Assembly: GCF_963676935.1 (NCBI RefSeq)
Contig: NZ_OY781470.1
Coordinates: 1,460,680-1,524,679, forward strand
From: Halarcobacter sp.
Lineage (GTDB): Bacteria; Campylobacterota; Campylobacteria; Campylobacterales; Arcobacteraceae
Direction of reading: 5' to 3'
DNA length: 64,000 nt
Position numbers and translations under genes: made by a program. Shown here piece by piece: positions 37,167-46,327 of the stretch. The stretch's first letter is position 1. Every line of letters starts with the position of its first letter. The notes beneath the pieces were generated by a model. That model did no database searches, was not told the DNA's origin, and saw only the letters and a program-made list of their open reading frames with translations.

Positions 37167-37892
37167 TTAATGTAGTACTTTTGATAAAAACTGTTGAGTT
37201 CTCTCTTTTTGTGGGTTTCCAATCACTTGTTCTGGAGTTCCAATCTCTTCAATTAAACCTTTATGAAAAAATGCAATTCTATCTGACACTTCTCTAGCAA
37301 AAGCTATTTCATGGGTTACACATATCATAGTCATACCTTCATCCCTTAAAAGTCTAAGTGTATCTAAAACCTCTCCAACAAGTTCAGGATCAAGTGCTGA
37401 TGTAATCTCATCAAACAACATATACTCAGCTTTCATAGCAAGTGCTCTTGCTATTGCTAATCTTTGTTGCTGACCACCTGACATTCTAGTTGGATATTCA
37501 TCTAGTTTTGTTCGAAGCCCTACTCTTTCAAGCTGGTCTTTAGCTATATACCTAGCTTCTTCATAAGACATTCCTAAAACTTTCATAGGAGCTAACATTA
37601 CATTTTCAAGAACAGTTAAATGGGGGAAAGAGTTCCATTGTTGGAAAACCATACCAATCTTTTGTCTTAATCTATTTTTATCAGTTTTTTTATCATGAAC
37701 AGAAATTCCATCAACAATAATCTCTCCAGCTTGAATATTTTCAATAGCATTAATACAATATAGCATAGTAGATTTACCAGACCCAGAACCTCCAATTACA
37801 GAAAGAACTTCACCTTTTTGTACTGTTAAATCAATCCCTTTTAAAACTTCTAAATCACCAAATGATTTATGTACACCTTTTAATTCTATCAT
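37167..37892 (-). CDS. Polar amino acid ABC transporter ATPase
   Basis: The 241-residue ATPase starts at ATG 37890-37892 (AAGGAAG ahead); a much longer ORF upstream in the same frame is out of the family and ignored. It has Walker A (GGSGSGKSTML), Q-loop (GMVFQQWNSFPHL), ABC signature (MSGGQQQRLAIARALAM) and Walker B with DEITSALDPE. This is the HisP/GlnQ group. It overlaps the permease gene by 4 bases (ATGA), and with the next three genes it makes a complete importer. Confidence 0.95.
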   Translation of the reverse strand: MIELKGVHKSFGDLEVLKGIDLTVQKGEVLSVIGGSGSGKSTMLYCINAIENIQAGEIIVDGISVHDKKTDKNRLRQKIGMVFQQWNSFPHLTVLENVMLAPMKVLGMSYEEARYIAKDQLERVGLRTKLDEYPTRMSGGQQQRLAIARALAMKAEYMLFDEITSALDPELVGEVLDTLRLLRDEGMTMICVTHEIAFAREVSDRIAFFHKGLIEEIGTPEQVIGNPQKERTQQFLSKVLH

Positions 37893-38611
37893 ACTTTTAA
37901 CTTCCTTTCTAAATTTGCTGCATATAATGAAATTGGATATGAGATAATAAAATAAAATATTCCAACACCAATCAATAGCAATAAAGCTTCTTGTGTTTTT
38001 GAAATCATCTCTTGAGTTGATCTTAATAACTCCATATATCCTATAACTGAAACTAGTGCTGAATCTTTTATAACTGATAAAACAATATTGATCCAAGCTG
38101 GAAAAACTGTTCTTAAACCTAAAGGGAAAACTATATAAATATAATCTTGCCAAAAACTCATACCTAAAGATCTAGCAGCTCTTCTTGTAGTACTTGGTAC
38201 AGAGTCAATACCTGCTCTAGCAACTTCAGTAACAAACCCTGAAGTATAAGTAGATAAAACAATTGCTCCAACCCAGAATACTGAAATATCAATCTCTAAA
38301 ATACCCATTAATGAATAAAATAAAATAAATTGAATAATTAATGGTACAGATTTTAAAATATCCAAAAATCCATCTAAAATAAAATTTACATACATATTTG
38401 AATTACTTTTAATAAAACCAAAAATCAAACCAAAAAATGTTCCTATAGTAATTGAAACTACTGAAATCATTATTGTTCTGATCAAACCATCAAAAATAAA
38501 ACTTAAATCATATACAGTTATAGTAGATACTCTAACAGCATCAATAAATTCATAAGCTAAGTATAATCCAACTAATGAATAAATTAATTTTTTTAATTGT
38601 TGATTACTCAT
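37889..38611 (-). CDS. Polar amino acid ABC transporter permease
   Basis: The 240-residue protein has about five membrane segments and the HisMQ-type EAA loop (EVARAGIDSVPSTTRRAARSLG). It is one of two different permeases of a heterodimeric importer and overlaps its partner by 1 base. Specificity is given by the binding protein, not by this subunit. Confidence 0.92.
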   Translation of the reverse strand: MSNQQLKKLIYSLVGLYLAYEFIDAVRVSTITVYDLSFIFDGLIRTIMISVVSITIGTFFGLIFGFIKSNSNMYVNFILDGFLDILKSVPLIIQFILFYSLMGILEIDISVFWVGAIVLSTYTSGFVTEVARAGIDSVPSTTRRAARSLGMSFWQDYIYIVFPLGLRTVFPAWINIVLSVIKDSALVSVIGYMELLRSTQEMISKTQEALLLLIGVGIFYFIISYPISLYAANLERKLKV

Positions 38612-39285
38612 TATATATCCCCTTTAAATAACTTATATCCAACTAATCGAGAACCAAGAAGAATGATTTTTGCCATAACAAAATACATTCCAGCAGTTAC
38701 TAAATAAAACTCAAATGTTCTAAAAGACAAAGACTGTAACTGGTCTGTTTTTCCTGTAAGTTCTAGCATTCCTACAAGTGTTCCTAAAGATGTCATCAAC
38801 AATGACCAAATCATCTGATTTGTAATTGGATGATAAACTTTTCTTAAAACTTGAGGTACAATAACATATCTATATGCTTGAAACTTATTCATACCAAGTG
38901 ACCTTGAAGCTGACATTTGAGTAGTTGCAATAGATGCAAATCCTCCCCTTAATGTTTCAGCTAAATATCCTGCATTGTTAAAAGTTAAAGCAGCTAATAC
39001 AGCAACATAAGGACTTAAATGAATACCAAAGCTACCTAATCCAAAATAGGCCATATATATTTGAAAAAGAGCAGGAGTATTTCTAGCTATTTCAATCCAA
39101 AGAACACTTGGTGTTCTTAAAAACTCATTATCTGAATCTTTTCCTAAAGATAAAAATATCCCTATAACTAGTCCTAAAACCATAGAGATAATTGCAACTT
39201 GAAGTGTTACAAATGCTGCACTCAACATCTCTGGAAATACATTCCAAACTGTAATCCAATGAAAACTATATTCAAAATCAAACAT
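38611..39285 (-). CDS. Polar amino acid ABC transporter permease
   Basis: The 224-residue protein (start ATG 39283-39285, AAGGA ahead) has the same HisMQ layout: first segment near residue 20, EAA loop LRGGFASIATTQMSASRSLG, and about five membrane segments. It pairs with the permease at 37889-38611. A 49-base gap separates it from the binding-protein gene. Confidence 0.92.
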   Translation of the reverse strand: MFDFEYSFHWITVWNVFPEMLSAAFVTLQVAIISMVLGLVIGIFLSLGKDSDNEFLRTPSVLWIEIARNTPALFQIYMAYFGLGSFGIHLSPYVAVLAALTFNNAGYLAETLRGGFASIATTQMSASRSLGMNKFQAYRYVIVPQVLRKVYHPITNQMIWSLLMTSLGTLVGMLELTGKTDQLQSLSFRTFEFYLVTAGMYFVMAKIILLGSRLVGYKLFKGDI

Positions 39286-39334
39286 TATCAATCCTTACAT
39301 TGATGTATTATTCAGAAGCAAAGCTTCCGAATAA

Positions 39335-40153
39335 TTAATAATAAATTCCATTGACAGTTAAGTCTCTAAGTGGTGAATTACCAAAATATTTTTTGTTTAG
39401 CTCTTCATATCTTCCTGTTCTTACTTGTTGGTGAACAAAAAGATTTAAATAATTAATAAATCCATACTCATCTCTTTTTGTAATAAGTGAAACATAATCG
39501 TTATAATTAGGGATAAATGGCCCTGCTTCATAATCTTTAAATTTGTCAAGTTTTAATAACTCAGTAATTGTTGTATCACTAGAAATAATAACATCAGCTT
39601 TTCCTTGTAATAAAGCTAAGTGTGCATCATTTTCTGATTTAGATGAAAAATAGTTTGATTTATCAAATTCAAGTTTTTCTGCATTTTTAAGAAATTCTGT
39701 TTCAGATACAGTACTTAAAGCAGCACTTACTTTTTTACCTTTGATATCTTCAAAAGTTTTAATACCTGAACCTTTTTTTATCATTGCTTGTTGTTTAAAT
39801 ACAAAATAAGGTATTGTAAACCCAACTGATTGAGCTCTTTTTAAAGTATCAGATGTTGAACCAATAACAACATCAACTTTTCCTGATGTAATTGCAGGAA
39901 CTCTTTGAGCAAATGACATAGATTTTAATTCTAATTTAACGCCTAAAGCACTTGCTAAATCACCACAATAATCCACATCAAATCCTGCTGGATTGTTTTT
40001 TACATCTCTATAACCCATTGGTGGGAAATCTAAAACAACACCACATTTTAATTTACCTTTTTCAAGAACCTTATCTAATAAATCCGCATTTGCACTTGCT
40101 CCTAGAGCTATAACTGAAGTAGCTACAAGAGCTAATTTTTTAATTAATTTCAT
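39335..40153 (-). CDS. Periplasmic amino acid-binding protein (SBP family 3)
   Basis: The 272-residue protein has a signal peptide (MKLIKKLALVATSVIALG, cleaved near ANA) and the family-3 binding-protein fold with GKLKCGVVLDFPPMGYRD near the N terminus. The inner lobe segments are KAQSVGFTIPYFV and KADVIISSDTT. Binding-protein genes of this kind serve polar amino acid importers; the context of a hydroxyproline pathway suggests hydroxyproline or proline as ligand. It is the first ABC gene of the unit. Confidence 0.9.
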   Translation of the reverse strand: MKLIKKLALVATSVIALGASANADLLDKVLEKGKLKCGVVLDFPPMGYRDVKNNPAGFDVDYCGDLASALGVKLELKSMSFAQRVPAITSGKVDVVIGSTSDTLKRAQSVGFTIPYFVFKQQAMIKKGSGIKTFEDIKGKKVSAALSTVSETEFLKNAEKLEFDKSNYFSSKSENDAHLALLQGKADVIISSDTTITELLKLDKFKDYEAGPFIPNYNDYVSLITKRDEYGFINYLNLFVHQQVRTGRYEELNKKYFGNSPLRDLTVNGIYY

Positions 40154-40198
40154 AATCTTCCTTTTTTTATTTTGATTTTAAAGCTTTCTTCTTTTTGC

Positions 40199-40208
40199 AT
40201 ACATGTAT
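40199..40208. promoter_or_regulatory. Palindrome between the binding-protein and dehydrogenase genes
   Basis: ATACATGTAT is a perfect 10-base palindrome in the 84-base gap upstream of the ABC unit. It could be an extra site of the cluster regulator, giving the ABC genes their own control. Its sequence differs from the palindromes upstream of the DapA-family gene, so the link is weak. Confidence 0.3.
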
Positions 40209-40237
40209 TATATTTTCTATTACAGTACCCTCCTTAA

Positions 40238-41488
40238 TCAAAATCTATAAAGATTCATCTTCTCAATATCTAAATCTGGCTTTTCTTCATTTATCAATGA
40301 TGTAACAATTTTCCCTGTTGCAGGGCCAAGTGATATACCAATCATTGCGTGTCCTGTCGCAATAATCAAGTTTGACAACTCTTTACTTCTTCCAATATAT
40401 GGAATTCCATCTGGAGAACAAGGTCTTAATCCTGCCCATAAATCATCCATTTGATTCTCTTTAATATCTAATCCATTTATATAATTGTTTGAAGCATTTC
40501 TGATATTATTAACTCTTCTTTGAACAATTGATTTATCTTCACCACAAATCATCATCGTCCCAGCAAAATTAACATAAGAATCATATGGTGTTATTGCAAC
40601 TTTCTCTTCAGCTAATATCATAGGTGTTGTAAAATTTAAAGCATCATTCTTATCAACTTTGAAAGAAAAACCTTTTCCACCTTGCATAGGGATATTAAGA
40701 TTGAATTTTTTAGCAATATTTGATGTATAGACACCTGCTGTAAAAATAAACTCATCTGCATAGTAAACATTATTATTGTTATCAACAATTGAATCTATTT
40801 TTACATTAGAGATGTTTATATCTTTGATAGTGCAGTCTTCTTTAAAAACAACACCCTCTTTTTCCAAATAATTTTTTATAGCAATAATCAAATCATATGG
40901 CTGAACTCTTCCATCATCTTCATAATAAGCTGCTCCTAGAACATCAAAAGATGCATTCGGCTCAAGCTGTTTTAAATCATCTTGATTTAATATTCTTCCT
41001 TTTAGACCTAATTCATTAGCTTCTTTTATTAAATGCTCTTCCTCTTTTAATGTTTTTTCTTCTTTACATAACATCAAAAGACCTGTATTTTTGTAATCAA
41101 AATCAAAATCTGTACTATTCATTAAATCTTTATATAAAGATGTACTGTAAAGACTGATATCTCTTAAAAAATATTTATTATTTTCTACATTCTTTTTTGT
41201 ACAAAAAGAGTTAAATCTAATAATCCATTTAATTAAATCCATGTCAAATCTAGGTTTTAAAAAGAATGGTGAATTAGGATTTAACATCCATTTTAAACCC
41301 TTTTTTAATACACCTGGATTTGCCAATGCTTCAAAATGACTAGGTACAGTTAATCCTGCATTACCGTAAGAGCATTCAACACCTATTTTACTAGACTCAT
41401 AAACACTAACTTTATAACCACTTTTGTGTAAAAAGTAAGCAGAAAAGAGTCCACTTATTCCACCACCAATTATTGCTATATTTTTCAT
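40238..41488 (-). CDS. FAD-dependent D-amino acid (hydroxyproline) dehydrogenase
   Basis: The 416-residue protein has an N-terminal FAD-binding loop (IAIIGGGISGLFSAYFL) and the DadA/LhpB-type C-terminal site (WAGLRPCSPDGIPYIGRS), then ATGHAMIGISLGPATGK. It lies 1 base downstream of a hydroxyproline epimerase gene. In that setting the substrate should be cis-4-hydroxy-D-proline, which is oxidised to pyrroline-4-hydroxy-2-carboxylate with electrons passed to the respiratory chain. D-alanine or other D-amino acids are alternatives on sequence alone. Confidence 0.85.
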   Translation of the reverse strand: MKNIAIIGGGISGLFSAYFLHKSGYKVSVYESSKIGVECSYGNAGLTVPSHFEALANPGVLKKGLKWMLNPNSPFFLKPRFDMDLIKWIIRFNSFCTKKNVENNKYFLRDISLYSTSLYKDLMNSTDFDFDYKNTGLLMLCKEEKTLKEEEHLIKEANELGLKGRILNQDDLKQLEPNASFDVLGAAYYEDDGRVQPYDLIIAIKNYLEKEGVVFKEDCTIKDINISNVKIDSIVDNNNNVYYADEFIFTAGVYTSNIAKKFNLNIPMQGGKGFSFKVDKNDALNFTTPMILAEEKVAITPYDSYVNFAGTMMICGEDKSIVQRRVNNIRNASNNYINGLDIKENQMDDLWAGLRPCSPDGIPYIGRSKELSNLIIATGHAMIGISLGPATGKIVTSLINEEKPDLDIEKMNLYRF

Positions 41489-41489
41489 A

Positions 41490-42494
41490 TTATATTACCT
41501 GAAACCCGTGTGCATAAGGATCATCATCATCAATTGTAATTGTGTTTAAACCAGTAATTTTAGCCCAACCTTCGATAGAAGGAACTATAGCTTTATACTC
41601 TGCTAATTCAAGCTCTTTTTCAATTCGTCCAATAAATTTTGATCCTATAATACTTTCATGAATAAATTCATCACCTTTTTTTAACATACCTCGTGAATAC
41701 CATTGAGCCATTCTAGCACTTGTTCCTGTTCCACAAGGAGATCTATCAATTGCTTTATCTCCATAAAAAACAGCATTTCTTGCTGTTGAACTATCATCAA
41801 TAGTTTTTCCAGTCCATTCAATATGAGATAAACCACAAATAGTTTCATTTTTAGGATGTACAAACTTATATTTTTCATTAAGTTTGTCCCTTAACTCTTT
41901 ACTCATTGAGATTAATTGACTTGCAGTATAGTTTTCCATACCAGCAAAGTTTTCTTGAGGCTCAACGATTGCATAAAAGTTTCCACCATATGCAACATCA
42001 ACAGTTAATTTACCCAATACTGAAGATTCGACTTCAAGATTTGTAGAGTGTAAAAAAGATGGGATATTTACAATTTTCACTGATTTAACTCTATCTTTTT
42101 CATCTCTTGTATAAGTTGCCACAACTAATCCAGCTGGTGTTTCAATTCTTAATTCACCCTCTTTTTTAGGTGTTACAATCTCTTTCTCAATTAAAACTGT
42201 AACTGTTCCTATTGTTCCATGTCCACACATTGGCAGGCATCCACTTGTTTCTATAAAAAGTATAGATACGTCATACTCATCACTACTTGGTTGAAATACT
42301 ATTGAACCACTCATCATATCGTGACCTCTTGGTTCAAACATTAAACCTTTTCTAATCCAATCAAACTCTTTTAAAAAGTGTTGTCTTTTTTCGCTCATAT
42401 TAGCTCCCTTAAGTAAAGGTGCCCCACCACAAACTACTCTTACTGGATTTCCACAAGTGTGTGCATCTACACAAAAAAATGTTTTACAAGACAT
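41490..42494 (-). CDS. 4-hydroxyproline 2-epimerase
   Basis: The 334-residue protein belongs to the proline racemase family. Both catalytic cysteines are present: MCGHGTIG near residue 87 and SPCGTGTSA near residue 250. A dehydratase of this family would have Thr at the second site, so this is an epimerase. It converts trans-4-hydroxy-L-proline to cis-4-hydroxy-D-proline. Gene order (importer, dehydrogenase, epimerase, aldehyde dehydrogenase, deaminase) supports hydroxyproline over proline. It starts MSCKTFFCVDAHTCGNPVR, as in the family. Confidence 0.9.
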   Translation of the reverse strand: MSCKTFFCVDAHTCGNPVRVVCGGAPLLKGANMSEKRQHFLKEFDWIRKGLMFEPRGHDMMSGSIVFQPSSDEYDVSILFIETSGCLPMCGHGTIGTVTVLIEKEIVTPKKEGELRIETPAGLVVATYTRDEKDRVKSVKIVNIPSFLHSTNLEVESSVLGKLTVDVAYGGNFYAIVEPQENFAGMENYTASQLISMSKELRDKLNEKYKFVHPKNETICGLSHIEWTGKTIDDSSTARNAVFYGDKAIDRSPCGTGTSARMAQWYSRGMLKKGDEFIHESIIGSKFIGRIEKELELAEYKAIVPSIEGWAKITGLNTITIDDDDPYAHGFQVI

Positions 42495-42496
42495 TT

Positions 42497-43435
42497 CTAA
42501 CTCCTAGTTACTTTCTCATAAACTAATCTTGCTGCGGCTAAATCTTCTAATCCATGCCCAACAGATTTAAAAAGAGTTATTTGAGAATCACTCACTCGTG
42601 CTTCTTTTTTTCCTCTTGTTAAATCAAACAAGTCAGCTTTAAAATTTTCTTCGAATATTATCTTATTTTCTAATGGAATTTTTATTTCACCTGATTCTTT
42701 TTTAGCCATATTAGTGTCTATAAAAATATCTACATTTTTAATAAACTCATCATCAGCTTCTCTCATATCAGGTTTATACGCTCCAACCAAGTCAAAATGT
42801 TGCCCTTCTTTTATGTTTTTTCCAAAAATCAAAGGGTTATGACTTAAAGTTGCACAAGAAACTATATCAACGTTTGAAATCTTATCTTCAATATTTTCAA
42901 CAACTTGAATATTGTATTCAGGTAGTTCATCTACTATTTTTTGGGCTTTACTTTTATCCCTACCCCAAATATAAATCGCTTTTAAATCTCTTACACAAGA
43001 GTGAGCCTTAATTAACTCTTTACTTAATGCACCAGTTCCTATCATCAACATAGAAGTTGAATCTTTTCTTGATAAATATGAACTAGCCAATGCAGAAGCT
43101 GCTGCTGTTCTTTTTGAAGTTAAGGGTTTACCATCAATAATTGCTTGAAGTTCACCTTTATGCCCATCAAAAAGAATATAAATACCATTTATAGCTGGTA
43201 GATTATATTTAGCATTATTTGGAGATACAGTTAATATCTTAGTTCCAACACTAACACCCTCTTGCCAAGCAGGCATTAAAAGTAAAGTTGAATCAATTTT
43301 TTCTTCTGGATTCTCATAATCATAATGAAGTCTATCAGGAACTTTAATCTTATTAATAAAAGCATTTTTTAATACTTCTATCAATGAAGGATAATCTAAG
43401 TTCTTAATAACTTCTTCTTTTTCTATAAATCTCAT
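42497..43435 (-). CDS. Ornithine cyclodeaminase/mu-crystallin family reductase
   Basis: The 312-residue protein has a Rossmann loop (MLMIGTGALSKELIKAH), the RTAAASALASSYLS segment, and a C-terminal site GKKEARVSDSQITLFKSVGHGLEDL. In hydroxyproline clusters, members of this family act as pyrroline-2-carboxylate reductases (LhpI-like) that return an imino acid to L-proline, or as related imine reductases. It overlaps the aldehyde dehydrogenase gene by 4 bases. True ornithine cyclodeaminase and alanine dehydrogenase are less likely in this context. Confidence 0.8.
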   Translation of the reverse strand: MRFIEKEEVIKNLDYPSLIEVLKNAFINKIKVPDRLHYDYENPEEKIDSTLLLMPAWQEGVSVGTKILTVSPNNAKYNLPAINGIYILFDGHKGELQAIIDGKPLTSKRTAAASALASSYLSRKDSTSMLMIGTGALSKELIKAHSCVRDLKAIYIWGRDKSKAQKIVDELPEYNIQVVENIEDKISNVDIVSCATLSHNPLIFGKNIKEGQHFDLVGAYKPDMREADDEFIKNVDIFIDTNMAKKESGEIKIPLENKIIFEENFKADLFDLTRGKKEARVSDSQITLFKSVGHGLEDLAAARLVYEKVTRS

Positions 43436-45015
43436 ATTCTTTCTCTTGTATACTTATCATTAACAATTCTAAGAATCTCTAAAGGATTTTCATCTTTAAG
43501 CTCTTCAGGAAGTAGAGAATTTGGACAATCTTGGAAACAAACAGGTCTAACAAATCTTCTAATAGCTCCTGTTCCAACAGAAGTAAATCTTGAATCAGTA
43601 GCAGCAGGAAAAGGACCCCCGTGTTGCATAGAGTGACAAACTTCAACACCAGTTGGAACTCCATTAAAAAGGATTCTTCCACATCTATTTTCTAAAGAAA
43701 ATATTTGCTTTTTAAACTCATGCATATCAGACTCTTCACCCATAACAGTTGCAGTTAATTGTCCTTCTAATGACTCAATTACCAAATCAAGTTCATCTTT
43801 ACTTTCACACTCAACAACAAGTGAATATGGACCAAAAACCTCTTCATGGAGTTTTGGGTTTGAGATAAATGTTTTTGCTGTAACATAAGCAACTGTTGGT
43901 CTACCTTCAGCTCTTGTATTTTTAAGTTTTGATTCACCTAATAACTCAATATCATCTTGAGACAAGGCATCAGTTTTTGATTTTTCAAAAGCTTGTTGTA
44001 TACCACTTGATAACATAGTAGTAGGAGAAATATTTTCAATTGATTTTGCTAATTCAGATTTAAAAGCATCTGAGTTTTCATCTTTTACTAATAAAATCAA
44101 TCCTGGATTTGTACAAAACTGACCAACTCCAACAGTAATAGAACTAGCATAAAGTTCTGCCATATTTTTAGTATCTTTTAAAGCAGTTGGTAAAAATAAA
44201 CAAGGATTTATACTACCCATTTCTGCAAAAACTGGAATTGGAGTTTTTCTTTGATTAGCAAGTTCAAATAGTTTCATACCACCTTGAGTTGAACCTGTAA
44301 AACCAACAGCTTTTACTACTTCATGAAGTACTATTTGTTGACCAACAGTTCTTCCTTCACCATGAACCATAGAAAATGTACCATCAGGCATATTACATTT
44401 TTTAACTGCTTCTATAATTGCAGTTGCAATAAGCTCTGATGTTCCACTATGAGAAGAGTGAGCTTTTACAATGACTGGACACCCAGCAGCTAATGCTGAA
44501 GCTGTATCTCCACCTGCACAAGCAAAAGCTAAAGGAAAATTACTAGCTTCAAATACTGAAACTACTCCAATAGGTCTTAACATCTTTCTTAAATCATTTC
44601 TAGGAAGTGGTTTTCTATCTGGAAGAGCTTCATCTATTGTTGCTTCAACCCAAGAGCCCTCTTTTAAAAGATTTGCAAACATTCTAAGTTGTCCTACGGT
44701 TCTACCTCTTTCACCTTCAATTCTTGGTCTTGGAAGATTAGATTCAGCAATAGTTCTTACAATAAGTTCATCTCCTAGATTTATAATCTCATCAGCAATA
44801 GTTTCTAAAAACTCAGCTCTTTGAGCTTGAGTTTTTTCTTTGTATTCAAAAAAAGCTAAATTTGCTTTTTCTAAAGCTTCATCCACTTCTTCTTTTGTAG
44901 CATGGTAAAATACCCCCTCTAATGATTCATTAGAGTGAATATCATATATTTTGCTACTTTTATCACCATTTGATGATAATATATTTCCTATAAAGTTTTT
45001 ACCATGTAAACTCAT
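43432..45015 (-). CDS. 2,5-dioxovalerate (alpha-ketoglutarate semialdehyde) dehydrogenase
   Basis: The protein (527 residues from ATG 45013-45015, AAAGGA ahead) is an aldehyde dehydrogenase. It has the cofactor region FTGSTQGGMKLFELA, catalytic Cys in GVGQFCTNPGLIL and the EMGSINPCLF segment with the active glutamate. Its size and the long C-terminal region match the alpha-ketoglutaric semialdehyde dehydrogenases that complete hydroxyproline and sugar-acid pathways. The product is 2-oxoglutarate. The neighbouring DapA-family gene supplies the semialdehyde. Confidence 0.85.
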   Translation of the reverse strand: MSLHGKNFIGNILSSNGDKSSKIYDIHSNESLEGVFYHATKEEVDEALEKANLAFFEYKEKTQAQRAEFLETIADEIINLGDELIVRTIAESNLPRPRIEGERGRTVGQLRMFANLLKEGSWVEATIDEALPDRKPLPRNDLRKMLRPIGVVSVFEASNFPLAFACAGGDTASALAAGCPVIVKAHSSHSGTSELIATAIIEAVKKCNMPDGTFSMVHGEGRTVGQQIVLHEVVKAVGFTGSTQGGMKLFELANQRKTPIPVFAEMGSINPCLFLPTALKDTKNMAELYASSITVGVGQFCTNPGLILLVKDENSDAFKSELAKSIENISPTTMLSSGIQQAFEKSKTDALSQDDIELLGESKLKNTRAEGRPTVAYVTAKTFISNPKLHEEVFGPYSLVVECESKDELDLVIESLEGQLTATVMGEESDMHEFKKQIFSLENRCGRILFNGVPTGVEVCHSMQHGGPFPAATDSRFTSVGTGAIRRFVRPVCFQDCPNSLLPEELKDENPLEILRIVNDKYTRERI

Positions 45016-45129
45016 TTTATATCCTTTTTTCATAATGCTGGTAGTTGTAACTACTGGACAAACTCCAATAAATTTACATTTCATACCAACCATTTAGATT
45101 AATTAAATTTTTTGATATCATCAATAGGA

Positions 45130-46101
45130 TTAATCTAATAACCCCAAGCCTTCAATTCTTTCTTTTGCTAGAATATATCTTGCTCGAACATCTTCAATTT
45201 GCTCAGGAGTTAATTTTTTACCAAGTGTACGAAGTCCTCCATCAACATCATTATGATGAAGTCCCATTGCAAACTTAAGATATTCCATAAGAAGTGGCTG
45301 ACCATCTAGATATGAAATAGAGTTCATAGCCTGAGAAACTTTTAGAGCCTCATCCCATTCTCCTTTTAAAACGTACTCCTGCATAGTAATACTAGCTTTT
45401 GGGAAAATAGTACCGACACCTGTAATTCCACCGCATGCTCCAGCAAGTCCAGCATATACAGTTACAGTGTCAACACCTGCCAAGATTTTTAAATCTTTGT
45501 TCACTAACAATAGTGTTTCAATAATAGACACATCTATCGTCGATATCTTAAGAGCAGCTACTTCAGGTAAAGAAGCAAGTTTAATAAGAGTATTTGTTGA
45601 GATTGCATGATATCCAGCTGCATCAGGGTTATTATAAGGCATTATTGTTACTCCTGCCTCTTTTGCAGCTGTTGCAGCAAGAGCATAATAAGCATACATA
45701 TCTTCATCAGAAGGAACTTCTAAAGTTTTTGGAGGCATAACCATAACAGTATCCACACCAACTGTTGCTAGTCCTGCAATGATTTTGGCAATTTCTTCTT
45801 TAGTTTCTGCCGAAGCTCCACTAATCAATGGAACATTGTTTTCCTTAGCAACTTCAGAAAGTGATTTAAGTAAAGAAAGCCGCTGTTCGTTGCTTAAATA
45901 ACTATTCTCACCTAAAGTACCAGAAGCGACAAGTCCCCCCATTCTACTTCCGCCCTTTCCTTGAGCTTTTAAGACATATTCAGCCTGTCTTCGTGTTTCA
46001 TCAAAGTCTATTTCAAGGACACCTGATTCTGACTCTTTTAGCCATGTAAACACGGCTGGCATAACTGTATAAAGCCAATCTGTACTAGTTGTTTTCATCA
46101 T
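45130..46101 (-). CDS. DapA-family pyrroline-4-hydroxy-2-carboxylate deaminase
   Basis: The protein belongs to the dihydrodipicolinate synthase/N-acetylneuraminate lyase family of TIM-barrel Schiff-base enzymes. Family features are the GLVASGTLGENSYLS substrate loop, YNNPDAAGYHAI, and the lysine in EVAALKISTIDVS. It should deaminate 4-hydroxy-pyrroline-2-carboxylate to 2-oxoglutarate semialdehyde. It is the first gene of the hydroxyproline unit. I start at ATG 46099-46101 (another ATG follows at once), with AAAGG ahead; a longer N terminus is not like the family. A 115-base gap separates it from the aldehyde dehydrogenase. Confidence 0.85.
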   Translation of the reverse strand: MMKTTSTDWLYTVMPAVFTWLKESESGVLEIDFDETRRQAEYVLKAQGKGGSRMGGLVASGTLGENSYLSNEQRLSLLKSLSEVAKENNVPLISGASAETKEEIAKIIAGLATVGVDTVMVMPPKTLEVPSDEDMYAYYALAATAAKEAGVTIMPYNNPDAAGYHAISTNTLIKLASLPEVAALKISTIDVSIIETLLLVNKDLKILAGVDTVTVYAGLAGACGGITGVGTIFPKASITMQEYVLKGEWDEALKVSQAMNSISYLDGQPLLMEYLKFAMGLHHNDVDGGLRTLGKKLTPEQIEDVRARYILAKERIEGLGLLD

Positions 46102-46110
46102 ATTACCTTT

Positions 46111-46131
46111 TGTCAAATAAATTATTTGACA
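46111..46131. promoter_or_regulatory. 21-base palindrome just upstream of the DapA-family gene
   Basis: TGTCAAATAA (46111-46120) and TTATTTGACA (46122-46131) are perfect inverted arms with one base between. The site ends 9 bases before the start codon. A 10+10 symmetric site of this type is what a GntR dimer binds. It could also occlude the ribosome site as an mRNA hairpin. Confidence 0.55.
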
Positions 46132-46188
46132 TATCCTTTTCATCTTATTTTAATTTATATATCTATAATATATTTTATTAAAATATTA

Positions 46189-46220
46189 TTGATATATCAA
46201 AAGTATATCAGATATATATC
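46189..46220. promoter_or_regulatory. Cluster of TATATCA palindromes over the putative promoter
   Basis: TTGATATATCAA (46189-46200) is a 12-base perfect palindrome, and GATATATATC (46211-46220) lies 10 bases on. On the minus strand TTGATA can serve as -35 for TAAAAT 17 bases later, so the palindrome overlaps a promoter. GntR-type sites often look like this. Low-complexity AT content means chance is possible. Confidence 0.4.
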
Positions 46221-46327
46221 AATAGGATTATTAAATAAAACTTAAATTAAATAAAATATTGTATATAAATTAAACAGAACTAATGATTAAGTATTTAAGT
46301 GCCTGTATTTATGAGGGAAAAAGAGAT

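Noticed and set aside
37893-38153. Long N-terminal extension of the ABC ATPase gene
   Set aside because: The upstream frame overlaps the permease gene and its residues do not look like an ATPase. ATG 37890-37892 with AAGGAAG ahead gives a protein that begins as the family does.
40199-40208. Operator of the same type as at 46111-46131
   Set aside because: ATACATGTAT has no base-level similarity to the palindromes before the DapA-family gene, so a common regulator is not supported.
45016-45093. Extra N-terminal residues of the aldehyde dehydrogenase
   Set aside because: The first 26 residues do not look like the family, and a good ribosome site stands before ATG 45015.
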